Assembly: GCA_036396535.1 (NCBI GenBank)
Contig: DASWKR010000035.1
Coordinates: 1-64,000 of the forward strand
Origin: Acidimicrobiia bacterium
GTDB taxonomy: Bacteria > Actinomycetota > Acidimicrobiia > Spongiisociales > UBA5794
DNA: 64,000 nt
Reading direction: 5' to 3'
Shown: positions 1 to 9,091 of the stretch, one piece after another
How the letters are laid out: each line of letters opens with the position of its first letter
Position numbering within the stretch: position 1 is the stretch's first letter
The notes under the pieces: model-generated
The model's database searches: none
The model's input: only the letters and a program-made list of their open reading frames with translations
What the model was told of the DNA's origin: nothing
Program-made: the position numbers and the translations under genes

Positions 1-288
1 GGGCCGTGCCGCGCTTTCGCACCCACGTATTCGGCCGTCGCCGAAGACAATCCCGACATCGTTTTCGCCAAGGTCGACACCGAGGACCAACAGCAACTTG
101 CCGGCGCGTTCGGCATTCGCTCGATCCCGACCCTGATGATCTTCCGCGATCAGGTGATGTTGTATTCCCAGCCGGGGGCTCTTCCCCGCAATGCGCTGGA
201 CGACCTCATCGGTCAGGTACGGGATCTCGACATGGACGACGTCCGACGTCAGATCGCAGAACATGACCAGGAGTCGGCCGCCAAATAG
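1..288 (+). CDS. trxA: Thioredoxin, C-terminal part (truncated by window start)
   Basis: The frame is open from base 1 and ends at TAG 286-288. The first residues read GPCRAFAP, the tail of the WCGPC redox motif, so the N-terminal ~30 residues including the first active-site Cys lie outside the window. The rest follows the thioredoxin fold: FAKVDTED strand, then the cis-proline loop SIPTLMIF, then a C-terminal helix. Thioredoxins are cytoplasmic dithiol reductants for peroxiredoxins, ribonucleotide reductase and similar targets. The C-terminus (about 35 residues beyond the cis-Pro strand, rich in Asp and Gln) is slightly longer than in E. coli TrxA. Family assignment is firm; a specialised role cannot be judged without the N-terminus. 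Confidence 0.88.
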   Translation, partial: GPCRAFAPTYSAVAEDNPDIVFAKVDTEDQQQLAGAFGIRSIPTLMIFRDQVMLYSQPGALPRNALDDLIGQVRDLDMDDVRRQIAEHDQESAAK

Positions 289-414
289 AGGCGACGTCCA
301 TGTCTCGTCGCTCAGGCCCTGTTCGATGGCATAAGCGTCGTCGAGACCCGGAGCCTTCACTCCGCAAACCACCCGTCGCCGAGCCATGCGTGAACGGGCG
401 GAGATGGTCTGGGC

Positions 415-443
415 TTGACATCCGGTCCCGATTGCCGAATACT
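415..443 (+). promoter_or_regulatory. Candidate sigma-70-type promoter for the SAM riboswitch transcript
   Basis: A perfect TTGACA (415-420) is followed after exactly 17 bp by AATACT (438-443, 4 of 6 matches to the -10). The predicted start near 450 lies about ten bases before the riboswitch P1 stem. Bases 289-414, between the thioredoxin stop and this promoter, show nothing else I can support. Confidence 0.55.
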
Positions 444-460
444 TCCCCGCCATTGACAAC

Positions 461-566
461 GCGCTCATCCAGAGCGGTGGAGGGACAGGCCCTGTGAAAC
501 CGCGGCAACCGACGAGGAGGGTGACACCCTCCGTAGGGCGGTGCCAATGCCTGATCGATGAGTAGC
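461..566 (+). promoter_or_regulatory. SAM-I (S-box) riboswitch
   Basis: The stretch carries the S-box consensus in order: AGAGCGGTGGAGGGA, CCCTGTGAAACC, CGGCAACC and GGTGCCAATGCC. The basal P1 helix is visible as CTCATC (464-469) pairing with GATGAG (557-562). S-box RNAs bind S-adenosylmethionine and usually switch off methionine/sulfur genes when SAM is plentiful. The next genes on the strand are OsmC and two O-acetylhomoserine sulfhydrylases, which fits. About 270 bases of leader separate the aptamer from the first start codon, so an expression platform must lie there. Confidence 0.92.
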
Positions 567-706
567 CGGCAGCGGGACTCCCGCTCACGGCGCTCGAAGA
601 GCGCGTCGAGTGAGAGGAGACCGCAGATGGAGTCGTATCGAAGACCCGCCGGATCAGCGGCCCGTACGTTCGGGCCGTCGCATGTCTGTTCCATGTGTTG
701 TCCGCG

Positions 707-763
707 CTCTCGGGTGGTTCACCCGAGCGGACGACGCTCGTAGCGAACGCCACCACCCGAGAG
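707..763 (+). promoter_or_regulatory. Leader with two mutually exclusive hairpins (possible riboswitch expression platform)
   Basis: A perfect 12-bp inverted repeat (707-718 with 752-763) encloses a second hairpin (724-729 with 735-740). The left arm can instead form a short local hairpin, CGGGTG (711-716) with CACCCG (720-725), so the two folds compete. A further small hairpin, GAGGC/GCCTC, sits at 771-783. There is no clear U-tract. The remaining leader (567-706 and 784-827) shows no gene. The link to SAM switching is inference from position. Confidence 0.45.
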
Positions 764-838
764 GTCACCTGAGGCTCTGCCTCGGCGTTCTCTGACGACG
801 TTCACCCCGGACGACTCCGGGCCTACCAAAGGAACAGC

Positions 839-1354
839 ATGACGACGACGAATGCATTGAACGAGGTCGACCTCGAGGCCGTCGGCGGCCTCGCCCAGGC
901 GATCGTGGAAAGTCCGATCACGGCGGCGACGACCTGGAAGGCGACCGTCGAGTGGGACGGCGGCTTTCGCTCCGTCGCCCGCATCCGGGACTTCGCTCCC
1001 ATCCCATCCGACGAGCCGCCGGCACTCGGCGGGACGGACACGGCCCCGAATCCTGTCGAGCAGGTCATCGCCGCCCTCGGCAATTGCCTGGCGGTCGGGT
1101 ACGCCGCCGGAGCGTCTGCCGCGGGCATCGAGATCAAGGACCTGCGGATCGACCTCGAGGGCGACCTCGACCTGCACGCCTTCCTCGGCCTGCGAGACGG
1201 ACACGCCGGATACGACGACCTGCGAGTCTCGGTCCACCTCGACACCGACGCCGACCGCGCTGCGGTCGAGGCGCTCCACGCCAAGGTCGTCGGCACGTCG
1301 CCCGTCGGACACACCCTCAGCAGGGCGATCCCGCTCAGCATCGACCTCGCCTGA
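839..1354 (+). CDS. OsmC-family protein
   Basis: The protein is 171 residues, the usual OsmC/Ohr size. It has the family's central helix with a conserved cysteine in the motif ALGNCLAVGY near residue 82, and a C-terminal strand pattern typical of OsmC-like proteins (PF02566). Characterised members are thiol peroxidases that reduce organic hydroperoxides, but many OsmC-like proteins are unassigned. The second reactive Cys of true Ohr is not obvious here, so peroxidase activity is uncertain. The ATG is preceded by AAAGGAAC. It is the first gene after the SAM riboswitch and lies 24 bp before a sulfhydrylase gene. That suggests a role tied to sulfur or methionine metabolism (for example handling sulfide, persulfide or thiol intermediates) rather than general stress. 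That role is inference. Confidence 0.8.
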   Translation: MTTTNALNEVDLEAVGGLAQAIVESPITAATTWKATVEWDGGFRSVARIRDFAPIPSDEPPALGGTDTAPNPVEQVIAALGNCLAVGYAAGASAAGIEIKDLRIDLEGDLDLHAFLGLRDGHAGYDDLRVSVHLDTDADRAAVEALHAKVVGTSPVGHTLSRAIPLSIDLA

Positions 1355-2692
<1,338 letters not shown>

Positions 2693-2707
2693 CCCGCAGA
2701 CGCAAGT

Positions 2708-2743
2708 GTGGACCGGGGCCGCATCGACGCCGCCCCGGTCCAC
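2708..2743 (+). terminator. Intrinsic-type hairpin after first metY
   Basis: A perfect 12-bp stem (2708-2719 with 2732-2743, loop of 12) begins 15 bases after the metY stop. No U-tract follows, as is common in high-GC actinobacteria. It separates the riboswitch-controlled genes from the next gene, which has its own -10 box. Confidence 0.7.
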
Positions 2744-2745
2744 GG

Positions 2746-2751
2746 TACGCT
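2746..2751 (+). promoter_or_regulatory. -10 box TACGCT for a leaderless transcript of the second metY
   Basis: TACGCT ends 10 nt before the ATG at 2762, with no Shine-Dalgarno between. This is the spacing expected when transcription starts at or next to the start codon. Confidence 0.4.
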
Positions 2752-2761
2752 CGGCCCCCGG

Positions 2762-4063
2762 ATGACTCAGGATCAGGACCACCGCCGGTACGGCTTCTCG
2801 ACGCGAGCAGTCCACGCCGGGCAGCGCCCCGATCCCGAGACCGGCGCCAGAGCCCAGCCGATCTACGCGACGACGTCGTTCGTGTTCGACGACGCTCAGC
2901 ATGCCGCCGACCTGTTCGCGTTGCAGACGTTCGGGAACATCTACTCGAGGATCGGCAACCCGACGAACGCCGCATTCGAGGAACGGATGGCGTCCCTCGA
3001 GGGCGGGCTCGGCGCACTGGCGACGTCGTCCGGGCAGGCGGCACAGCTCATCTCCGTACTCACTCTGGCGAAGCAAGGTGACGAGATAGTCGCCTCGCGG
3101 AGCCTCTACGGGGGCACCTACACCCAGTTCGACGTGACGCTGCGCAGGATGGGGATCGACGTCACCTTCGTCGACATCCACGACCCGGACGCCATCGAAA
3201 AGGCGGTCAACGTTCGCACGAAGGCGGTTTACGCCGAGACCATCGGCAACCCGAGAGGAGACGTGCCGGACATCGCCGCCGTGGCGGCGATCGCCCATGA
3301 GCGCGGCGTGCCGCTCATCGTCGACAACACGTTCGCCACGCCTTACCTGTGCCGCCCGATCGAGCACGGCGCCGACATCGTCGTGCACTCGGCCACGAAG
3401 TTCATCGGAGGGCACGGGGTCGTCATCGGGGGCGTCATCGTCGAGAGCGGCACGTTCCCGTGGGACAACGGCAACTTCCCGCTGCTCACCGACCCGTCAC
3501 CCGCCTACCACGATCTGCGGTTCTGGGAGAACTTCCGTGAGTACGGGTACTTGATGAAGGCGAGGACCGAGCTGCTGCGCGACATCGGTGCCGCCCTCTC
3601 GCCGTTCAACTCCTTCCTGATGCTCATCGGCCTCGAGACGCTGCCGCTGCGGATGGCTCGCCACGTCGAGAACGCCCGCCGGGTGGCCGAGTTCCTCGAC
3701 GACGACCCGAGGGTGGCGTGGGTCAGCTACCCGATCTTCGCCGAGAACCCGTGGACCGCCAACGCCCGGCACTACGCGCCGGAGGGCCCGGGGGCGATCT
3801 TCACGTTCGGCGTGGCAGGGGGCTTCGATGCCGGGGTTTCCTTCATCCAGGGCGTCGAGCTCGCCTCTCATCTCGCCAACGTGGGCGACGCCAAGACCCT
3901 CGTCATCCACCCGGCGTCCACGACGCACCAGCAGGTTCCGCAAGAGGATCGGGCCGGGATGGGAGTCACCGACGACATGATCCGCATATCCGTAGGAATC
4001 GAGGACGTCGACGACATCGTCGCCGATCTCGACGCGGCGCTCGGCCACCGAGGTACGGCGTGA
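2762..4063 (+). CDS. metY: Second O-acetyl-L-homoserine sulfhydrylase paralogue
   Basis: The 433-residue protein is clearly paralogous to the upstream MetY (same order of motifs: [49 protein letters not shown] with PLP Lys213). The GTG at 2708 is in frame but falls inside the terminator stem, so I take the ATG at 2762, which fits a leaderless mRNA from TACGCT. The sequence after the lysine ([28 protein letters not shown]) is closer to classical O-acetylhomoserine sulfhydrylases than the upstream copy is. The two may differ in sulfur donor (sulfide, methanethiol or a carrier). Only the first copy is directly behind the riboswitch; read-through could still reach this one. It overlaps the next gene by 4 bp. 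Confidence 0.88.
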   Translation: MTQDQDHRRYGFSTRAVHAGQRPDPETGARAQPIYATTSFVFDDAQHAADLFALQTFGNIYSRIGNPTNAAFEERMASLEGGLGALATSSGQAAQLISVLTLAKQGDEIVASRSLYGGTYTQFDVTLRRMGIDVTFVDIHDPDAIEKAVNVRTKAVYAETIGNPRGDVPDIAAVAAIAHERGVPLIVDNTFATPYLCRPIEHGADIVVHSATKFIGGHGVVIGGVIVESGTFPWDNGNFPLLTDPSPAYHDLRFWENFREYGYLMKARTELLRDIGAALSPFNSFLMLIGLETLPLRMARHVENARRVAEFLDDDPRVAWVSYPIFAENPWTANARHYAPEGPGAIFTFGVAGGFDAGVSFIQGVELASHLANVGDAKTLVIHPASTTHQQVPQEDRAGMGVTDDMIRISVGIEDVDDIVADLDAALGHRGTA

Positions 4064-4551
4064 CGACGACCGTCGAGCCCGTGCCGGACGCCACCGCGGG
4101 AGAGCGGCTCCACATCATTCAGAACGCCGAATCGATCGCACTCGTCGGGGTCTCGTCGAACCCGATCAGGTCATCGAACTTCGTGGCCGCCTACCTGGTT
4201 CGCACATCGATGCGCACCTATCCGGTCAACCCGATGTACGAGACGGTGCTCGGCCTGCAGTGCTACCCGTCCCTGAGAGACCTGCCGGAGGCCCCCCACA
4301 TCGTCGACGTCTTCAGGCGGCACGACGCGATACCAGAGGTCGTCGACGAGGCGATCGCCGTCGGCGCCAAGGTGGTGTGGTTTCAGCTCGGGCTCCGCCA
4401 CGACGAAGCGGCTCGGACTGCGCGAGCCGCCGGGCTCCAGGTCGTCCAGGACCGCTGCCTCAAAATCGAGCACGCCCGCTGGCACGGTGGCCTCCACTAC
4501 GCCGGCTTCGACACGCACGTCATCTCGTCGAGGAGACGCCGGCCCCTCTGA
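4060..4551 (+). CDS. CoA-binding domain protein (YccU-like)
   Basis: A 163-residue single-domain Rossmann protein of the CoA_binding_2 family (PF13380). Visible are the nucleotide loop [14 protein letters not shown] near residue 28, YPVNP, the [17 protein letters not shown] segment, [12 protein letters not shown], and the terminal DRCLKIEH motif. The family is widespread; its biochemical role is undefined, though binding of CoA or a similar nucleotide is expected. The GTG start is chosen because GTGA overlaps the metY stop, indicating translational coupling. Members are often found beside O-acetylhomoserine sulfhydrylases and acetyl-CoA-using sulfur genes, so a part in acyl-donor sensing or homoserine acetylation is conceivable but not shown. 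Confidence 0.8.
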   Translation: MTTTVEPVPDATAGERLHIIQNAESIALVGVSSNPIRSSNFVAAYLVRTSMRTYPVNPMYETVLGLQCYPSLRDLPEAPHIVDVFRRHDAIPEVVDEAIAVGAKVVWFQLGLRHDEAARTARAAGLQVVQDRCLKIEHARWHGGLHYAGFDTHVISSRRRRPL

Positions 4552-4630
4552 GTGCGCCCTCCGTTCGCGCTGATGACAGCATCGGCCACCCTCTGCCGAT
4601 TACGCTTGAGCAACTCGACTGGAGGTGGGT

Positions 4631-5041
4631 GTGACGGCACCAGAATCGTCATCGTCCGACGCCATCAACAAGGCGATGGGCTCGATGGGGCAGGCTGAGA
4701 GACTCGTGGCGCTCGGCGCCCTCGTCATCGTGGCCATCGACCTGATCGGTGGGCTGATCGCCGACGAGTACTTCGTGAGCACACTGCCTTGGTTCCTCAG
4801 CGTGCTGATCGTGCTCGCGGTGTTTGCTCACAGGATGCGAGGCTCGACGATGCCGATCGACTACGGGTGGTGGGTCTCGCGGCTCGCACTCCTCGCCGGC
4901 GGTGTTGTCGCTTACTTCTTCCTGTACGACCTCCGCAACGGATTCTTCGACGGCGCCGACATCTTCTACGCCATCGTCGAGTACGTGGCGGCAGGGCTCT
5001 TGCTGTTCGGCGGCTACACGTTGGCCAAGCAGGGAGCCTGA
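4631..5041 (+). CDS. Small four-helix membrane protein, function unknown
   Basis: The 136-residue protein has a short polar N-terminus followed by four hydrophobic stretches (around residues 25-45, 52-66, 80-97 and 111-128), with charged loops such as HRMRGSTMPIDYGWW. I do not recognise the family. The GTG at 4631 is preferred over the in-frame GTG at 4625 because the latter lies within the strong RBS GGAGGTG (4621-4627). A possible -10 box TACGCT sits at 4601-4606. A perfect hairpin follows 19 bases after the stop, so this looks like a monocistronic unit. Confidence 0.65.
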   Translation: MTAPESSSSDAINKAMGSMGQAERLVALGALVIVAIDLIGGLIADEYFVSTLPWFLSVLIVLAVFAHRMRGSTMPIDYGWWVSRLALLAGGVVAYFFLYDLRNGFFDGADIFYAIVEYVAAGLLLFGGYTLAKQGA

Positions 5042-5059
5042 TCCGACGAACCTGATCGG

Positions 5060-5088
5060 AACGACCGGCGCCGTCGGCGCCGGTCGTT
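5060..5088 (+). terminator. Perfect 13-bp hairpin terminator
   Basis: AACGACCGGCGCC (5060-5072) pairs perfectly with 5076-5088 across a 3-base loop. It follows the membrane-protein gene. The remaining intergenic DNA to 5288 shows no gene. Confidence 0.8.
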
Positions 5089-5288
5089 GCGCGAAGCGCC
5101 AGACTCGCCTGCCCCGTCGGGCGGCGGCAAGGTGCCGGGCACAGTCCCTCGACGAGTCAGGCGGCTGGGCCCTCAGCCACCCGACCCGGGTCCCGACCGG
5201 CGTGCGTGAACCGCGTGCACGGGAACATGCGTAATCCCTGACAGGATGAGCCAGGCCCGATCGGGATGATCGACCTTCGAGATGAACA

Positions 5289-5336
5289 GTTCCTGCGTCC
5301 CCACGTCGCATCACCGCGACGCACGGACGCAGGAAC
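5289..5336. repeat. Dispersed palindromic element, copy A
   Basis: The outer stem GTTCCTGCGTCC (5289-5300) is perfectly complementary to 5325-5336, and the inner stem CGTCGC (5304-5309) to GCGACG (5316-5321). The same architecture recurs at 24.7-24.9, 27.7, 35.3 and 40.2-40.4 kb. This is the only single copy with a perfect outer stem. It lies in the gap before the ECF sigma gene, and the in-frame extension of that gene across it is not credible. Confidence 0.8.
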
Positions 5337-5412
5337 GAGTGGGGCAACGGTGGCCGGCGCGCCGGCGCGCTCTGTCGCGGGGGCCAATAGGCTACGGGCG
5401 GAGCCCTACCGC

Positions 5413-5973
5413 ATGTCGGGCTCGCAGCGACCGTTGGAGCCCATGGACGATCCACTCAGCGCTCGATTCGCCGCCGGAGAGCCGGGCGCCGTCCGTGACA
5501 TGTACGCCCGGCTCGGGCGTCCCGTCTTCAGCGTGGCGTACCGCGTGCTCGGCGACCGAAGCCTTGCCGAGGAGGCCGTCCAGCTGACGTTCCTGCAGGC
5601 GTGGCAAGCGGCAGGCCGGTTCGACCCGCAGCGCGACATCGCACCCTGGCTGTTCACCATCGCCCGGAGGGTCGCCATCGACCTCTACCGCAGGGAGCGT
5701 CGCCACCAAGCCGAGGACCTCGGCGATCGCGAGATCGCCACCCTGCCACCGTCGATCGAGCAGGCGTGGACCGCGTGGGAGGTGAGGCGGGCACTCGACG
5801 AGCTCCCCCCTCAGGAGCGCGAGGTCTTGCGGGCGACACACTTCGACGGCTTGACGCACGACGAGGCCGCCAAGCTGCTCAGGATCCCGATCGGAACCGT
5901 GAAGTCGCGCTCCTTCCGCGCATACCGGAGGCTCGCCGAGGTGCTGGCCCACCTCGAGGAGGCGTCGGCATGA
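5413..5973 (+). CDS. ECF RNA polymerase sigma factor
   Basis: The protein is 186 residues from ATG 5413, with sigma region 2 (AEEAVQLTFLQAWQAAGRFDP then PWLFTIARRVAIDLYRRERR) and region 4 helix-turn-helix (LTHDEAAKLLRIPIGTVKSR). This is the group of small sigma factors that redirect RNA polymerase to stress or envelope genes. The frame stays open upstream to 5266, but those codons cross the palindromic repeat, so I reject the longer start; ATG 5443 is the alternative. The stop overlaps the next gene (ATGA), which encodes its anti-sigma factor, so the two should be made together and the sigma held inactive until a signal arrives. Confidence 0.9.
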   Translation: MSGSQRPLEPMDDPLSARFAAGEPGAVRDMYARLGRPVFSVAYRVLGDRSLAEEAVQLTFLQAWQAAGRFDPQRDIAPWLFTIARRVAIDLYRRERRHQAEDLGDREIATLPPSIEQAWTAWEVRRALDELPPQEREVLRATHFDGLTHDEAAKLLRIPIGTVKSRSFRAYRRLAEVLAHLEEASA

Positions 5974-6590
5974 ACTGCGACGACTTCCGTAGCGCCCGCT
6001 CCCGCCGCATCGAGACCCAGGAGAGCCGGGCACACCTCGCCGGGTGCCCCGACTGCCGGCTCATCGACGATGCGCTGACGGCAGTCGGGCCGAAGCTCTC
6101 CGACCCTTCGGTGTGGATCGAGCCGAGCGCCGATCTCGAGTCGAGGGTCATGGCAGCCGTCGGTGGGGCTCCTGCAGAGCCGGCCGGGCGGTACTGGCTG
6201 TCGTGGCTCGCGGCCGCCGGGGTCGTCGCGCTGGTGCTCGGCGTGTTGTTCGCGTCGACGAGGGGCGCCGGTCCCGACTGGGAGGTGACGCTGGCGGCGA
6301 CCGGCTCGGCGCCCGGCGCCGGCGCCCTGGCTTCCGGGTGGCGGGAGGACTCGGGTACGAGAGTCACCCTCGCCGTGAGCGGCCTGGACCCTGCGCCCGA
6401 GGGATACGTCTACGAGTTGTGGTTCTCCAACCCGGCCACCAGGGTCTCGGCCGGCACGTTTCGCACTGCGGGGGACGTGGAGCTGTGGACCGCCGTCAGC
6501 CGACGTGACTATCCGCGACTGTGGGTCACGCTCCAACCGGTCGGCGCCTACGACGACTACGTCACGGTGCTCGACACGGTCGACGGCTGA
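5970..6590 (+). CDS. RskA-type anti-sigma factor
   Basis: The 206-residue protein has three parts. A cytoplasmic N-terminus carries a zinc-binding anti-sigma motif, HLAGCPDC (His-x3-Cys-x2-Cys, near residues 24-31). A single transmembrane helix lies around residues 75-93. The extracytoplasmic domain is of RskA C-terminal type, with GYVYELWFSNPATRVSAGTF. It should bind the adjacent ECF factor and release it on an envelope signal, as known for SigK/RskA. The ATG overlaps the sigma stop by 4 bp. The end of the gene lies inside a 20-bp tandem duplication. Confidence 0.85.
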   Translation: MNCDDFRSARSRRIETQESRAHLAGCPDCRLIDDALTAVGPKLSDPSVWIEPSADLESRVMAAVGGAPAEPAGRYWLSWLAAAGVVALVLGVLFASTRGAGPDWEVTLAATGSAPGAGALASGWREDSGTRVTLAVSGLDPAPEGYVYELWFSNPATRVSAGTFRTAGDVELWTAVSRRDYPRLWVTLQPVGAYDDYVTVLDTVDG

Positions 6591-6620
6591 CCCGAGGTCA
6601 GGACGGCTGACCCGAGGTCA
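6581..6620. repeat. 20-bp tandem duplication containing TGACC-CGA-GGTCA palindromes
   Basis: The 19-mer GACGGCTGACCCGAGGTCA occurs at 6582-6600 and again at 6602-6620, a period of 20 bp. Each unit holds the 13-bp palindrome TGACCCGAGGTCA. The first supplies the stop codon of the anti-sigma gene; the second supplies the stop of the small opposite-strand gene. Confidence 0.85.
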
Positions 6621-6911
6621 GCTCGTCCACTCGGCCAGCTCGGCGTCCACCTGTGTGAGGTCGATGGTGAACTGAGGTGCCTCGACACCGAGACCGGGGA
6701 ATCCAACGATGCCCCTCGGCAGACCGGCGCTTCTGCGCTGGTAACGGGTCTTGCCGGGGGCGACGACGAACGGCGTGCTCATCGGGCGGGACGGCTGCGG
6801 GGCGACGGACGATGACAGCGCCTGTGCCTCCAAGCCGTCGACATGGACGCCGCGGTAGCCGGCGCGCCGGAGCGCCCTGCGCAAGCGGCGTGAACGCCTC
6901 GATCCCTGCAC
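6618..6911 (-). CDS. Small hypothetical protein
   Basis: The 97-residue product has a very basic N-terminal third (RRSRRLRRALRRAGYRG) and a more ordered C-terminus (FVVAPGKTRYQRRS, PRGIVGFPGLGVEAPQF, TQVDAELAEW). I do not recognise it. The GTG at 6911 is chosen because a strong RBS, GGAGGAGG, lies just upstream; longer in-frame extensions lack one. It is convergent with the anti-sigma gene, and its stop sits in the duplicated palindrome. The basic stretch could contact nucleic acid, but nothing further supports that. Confidence 0.5.
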   Translation of the reverse strand: MQGSRRSRRLRRALRRAGYRGVHVDGLEAQALSSSVAPQPSRPMSTPFVVAPGKTRYQRRSAGLPRGIVGFPGLGVEAPQFTIDLTQVDAELAEWTS

Positions 6912-7005
6912 GCCTCCTCCTTCGATCTGGACGCTACGCAGAGTAGTCGCATCGTCTCGACACATCGGGGAGCCTTCGGGAGCTCTTCGAATGATCATCG
7001 GCAGG

Positions 7006-7866
7006 TCAGCCGAGGAACTGCAGCCAAGCCTCGAGAGCGGCTCCGATGTCATCCGGCGAGTCCTCCTGGAGGAAGTGGCCGCCGCGCACCGTGACCTCGG
7101 TCTGGTTCGGCCACGCCCGGCACCGCTCTCGCTGCCTACCCACGAGTATCGCCCCCGGATCGGCGTTGACGAAGAGCTTCGGCACGTCGCTCTCCGCCAG
7201 CCATGCCTCGTACGACGCGACGATTTCGGTCACGTCGGCAGGGTGCCCTTCGATGGGGATCTCGCGAGGCCACGTGAGCGTCGGGCGCCTCGACTCGCCG
7301 GCAACGAGGTAAGGCGCCCGGTACACGTCCATGTCCTCGGCGGTGAGCTCGCCCAGCATGGACGCCGGGAGGATCCTCTCGACGAACACGTTCTTCTCGA
7401 GCACAATGACCTCACCTGCGCTCGAGCGCATGCTCTCGAAGATCGGGCGTGCCGCATCCGGCCAGTCGTCCCAGGTGACCGGGGTGACGATGGCCTCCAT
7501 GTACGCAATGCCGCGAACCGAGTCACGGTGCCGGTTCGCCCAGTCGAAGCCGAGGCCAGAGCCCCAGTCGTGGACGACGAGCACGACACGCCGGCGTGCA
7601 CCGACGTGCTCCAAGAAGGCGTCGAGGTACTGACGGTGCTCCACGAACCGATAACGGTCCGCTCCGCTGTCGTCGAACTTGTCCGAGTCTCCCATGCCGA
7701 TCAGATCGGGGGCGACGCACCGTCCGAGGTGCGAGACGTGCGGAATGATGTTCCGCCACAGGTACGACGAAGTCGGGTTCCCGTGTAGGAAGACGATCGG
7801 ATCGCCCTCGCCGACCTCGACGTACGCCATCGAATGCCCGAGAACCTCTGCCCGCCTCTTCTCCAC
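7006..7866 (-). CDS. Haloalkane dehalogenase (alpha/beta hydrolase, HLD-II type)
   Basis: The 286-residue protein carries the haloalkane dehalogenase hallmarks: LHGNPTSSYLWR with halide-binding Asn30, the nucleophile elbow VVHDWGSGLGF with Asp100 and halide-binding Trp101, catalytic acid Glu124 in YMEAIV, and the base His264 in GGHFLQEDSP. The Glu position after strand 6 is the pattern of subfamily II (LinB/DhaA-like). It hydrolyses haloalkanes to an alcohol and halide in the cytoplasm by a covalent Asp intermediate. The GTG start has a GAGGAGAG RBS. It is divergent from a dienelactone hydrolase gene. Substrate range cannot be read from sequence. Confidence 0.88.
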   Translation of the reverse strand: MEKRRAEVLGHSMAYVEVGEGDPIVFLHGNPTSSYLWRNIIPHVSHLGRCVAPDLIGMGDSDKFDDSGADRYRFVEHRQYLDAFLEHVGARRRVVLVVHDWGSGLGFDWANRHRDSVRGIAYMEAIVTPVTWDDWPDAARPIFESMRSSAGEVIVLEKNVFVERILPASMLGELTAEDMDVYRAPYLVAGESRRPTLTWPREIPIEGHPADVTEIVASYEAWLAESDVPKLFVNADPGAILVGRQRERCRAWPNQTEVTVRGGHFLQEDSPDDIGAALEAWLQFLG

Positions 7867-8006
7867 ACCCTCTCCTCGGTGTATGGCTCCTCGATGAATG
7901 GGCCATGCCGGCCGGCCGAGAACTTACCCCGGGTCGACGCCGGATCGAAATGGCTTGCGTCCACGGTCATGGGTACGCTCGTCGGTCACCGATCGTGAGG
8001 AACGAC

Positions 8007-8768
8007 ATGTGCTTCGACACGGACGCCCTGCCGCCGATCACCCCGATCTCCGGGGCCGCGATCCATCACGACGACCTCGTGTTGACTGCCGCCGACGGGG
8101 CGGAGTTCGCCGCATTCGAGGCGCGGGCCGAGCACCATCCGCGCTCGGGCGTGGTCGTGCTACCGGACGTGCGAGGCCTGTTCAGGTTCTACGAGGAGCT
8201 CGGGCTGCGCTTCGCAGAGAGAGGAGTCGATGCGGTCGTCATCGACTACTTCGGCAGGACAGCGGGCATCTCGAAGCGCACCGACGACTGGGAGTACATG
8301 CCGCACGTCGAACTGGTCACCCAAGAGGGGCTGGAGGCGGATGTGGTGGCGGCGATCCATCGCCTGCGGTCGGGGCGAGAGCCGATGTCCCTGTTCACCG
8401 TTGGGTTCTGCTTCGGGGGCAGCAACTCGTGGCACCAAGCGGCCAACGGACTCGGATTGGCGGGAGCCGTCGGGTTCTACGGCAACCCGAGCCGGCCGGA
8501 CCGCCCGAAGGGAGCCCCGCCCGTCGTCGCCAGGGTGGGTGAGATGCGGGGCGCCATCCTCGGGCTCATGGGCGGCGACGACCCGGGAATCCCGCAGGCC
8601 GACGTCGACGCCTACCGGGAGGCGCTCGACGCCGCAGGCGTGAAGAACGAGATCGTGGTGTACGAGGGAGCGCCTCACAGCTTCTTCGACCGCAAGCAGG
8701 ACGATTACGCCGCCGACTCGGCCGACGCATGGGAGAGGGTGCTGGCGTTCATCGAGGCCAACGGGTGA
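8007..8768 (+). CDS. Dienelactone hydrolase family protein
   Basis: The 253-residue alpha/beta hydrolase shows the dienelactone hydrolase signature: VLPDVRGLFRFYEELG, the nucleophile Cys in VGFCFGGSNSW, an Asp in GGDDPGI, and the His in GAPHSFFD. Family members open lactone rings in chloroaromatic breakdown or act on other small esters. The ATG at 8007 has GTGAGGAACG upstream; the open frame back to 7905 has no RBS and starts with an improbable basic stretch. It shares a promoter region with the divergent haloalkane dehalogenase gene and overlaps the next gene by one base. A link to haloorganic metabolism is suggestive only. Confidence 0.85.
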   Translation: MCFDTDALPPITPISGAAIHHDDLVLTAADGAEFAAFEARAEHHPRSGVVVLPDVRGLFRFYEELGLRFAERGVDAVVIDYFGRTAGISKRTDDWEYMPHVELVTQEGLEADVVAAIHRLRSGREPMSLFTVGFCFGGSNSWHQAANGLGLAGAVGFYGNPSRPDRPKGAPPVVARVGEMRGAILGLMGGDDPGIPQADVDAYREALDAAGVKNEIVVYEGAPHSFFDRKQDDYAADSADAWERVLAFIEANG

Positions 8769-9091
8769 TGCCCCGACGCCGTCCCCCGCCGCCCGATGAA
8801 GGGCGGACCGTGAGGGCGGGTTGCGGCCACCTCGCCGGCGTGACCGCCCGGCCCGCTCCGGACGGAGGGTGCGAAGAGTGCCTCGCCATCGGTGGGAGCT
8901 GGCTGCACCTCCGCTTCTGTTACGAGTGCGACCGCAAGCTGTGCTGCGACGGCTCGCCGAACCGGCACGCCCGCCGGCACGCCCTCGAGGCAGGCCACCC
9001 CGTGGCGTGCTCGGCCGAGCGTGGAGAGAGCTGGGCGTGGTGCTACCAGGACGAGACCATCCTCGAGCCGATCCCGCCTAGCCTCAACTGA
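8768..9091 (+). CDS. UBP-type zinc finger protein
   Basis: The 107-residue protein is dominated by a UBP-type zinc finger (PF02148): spaced Cys/His pairs in AGCGHL, GCEECLAIGGSW, FCYECDRKLCCD, NRHARRHALEAGHP and WCYQDE. In eukaryotes this fold binds ubiquitin C-termini. In actinobacteria stand-alone copies are common and of unknown function. The ATG shares its first base with the last base of the upstream TGA, and the stop in turn overlaps the next ATG, so the three genes are tightly coupled. Confidence 0.8.
   Translation: MPRRRPPPPDEGRTVRAGCGHLAGVTARPAPDGGCEECLAIGGSWLHLRFCYECDRKLCCDGSPNRHARRHALEAGHPVACSAERGESWAWCYQDETILEPIPPSLN

Noticed and set aside
5266..5412. N-terminal extension of the ECF sigma factor
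   Set aside because: It runs through palindromic element A and has no homology to sigma region 1 or 2; ATG 5413 is preferred.
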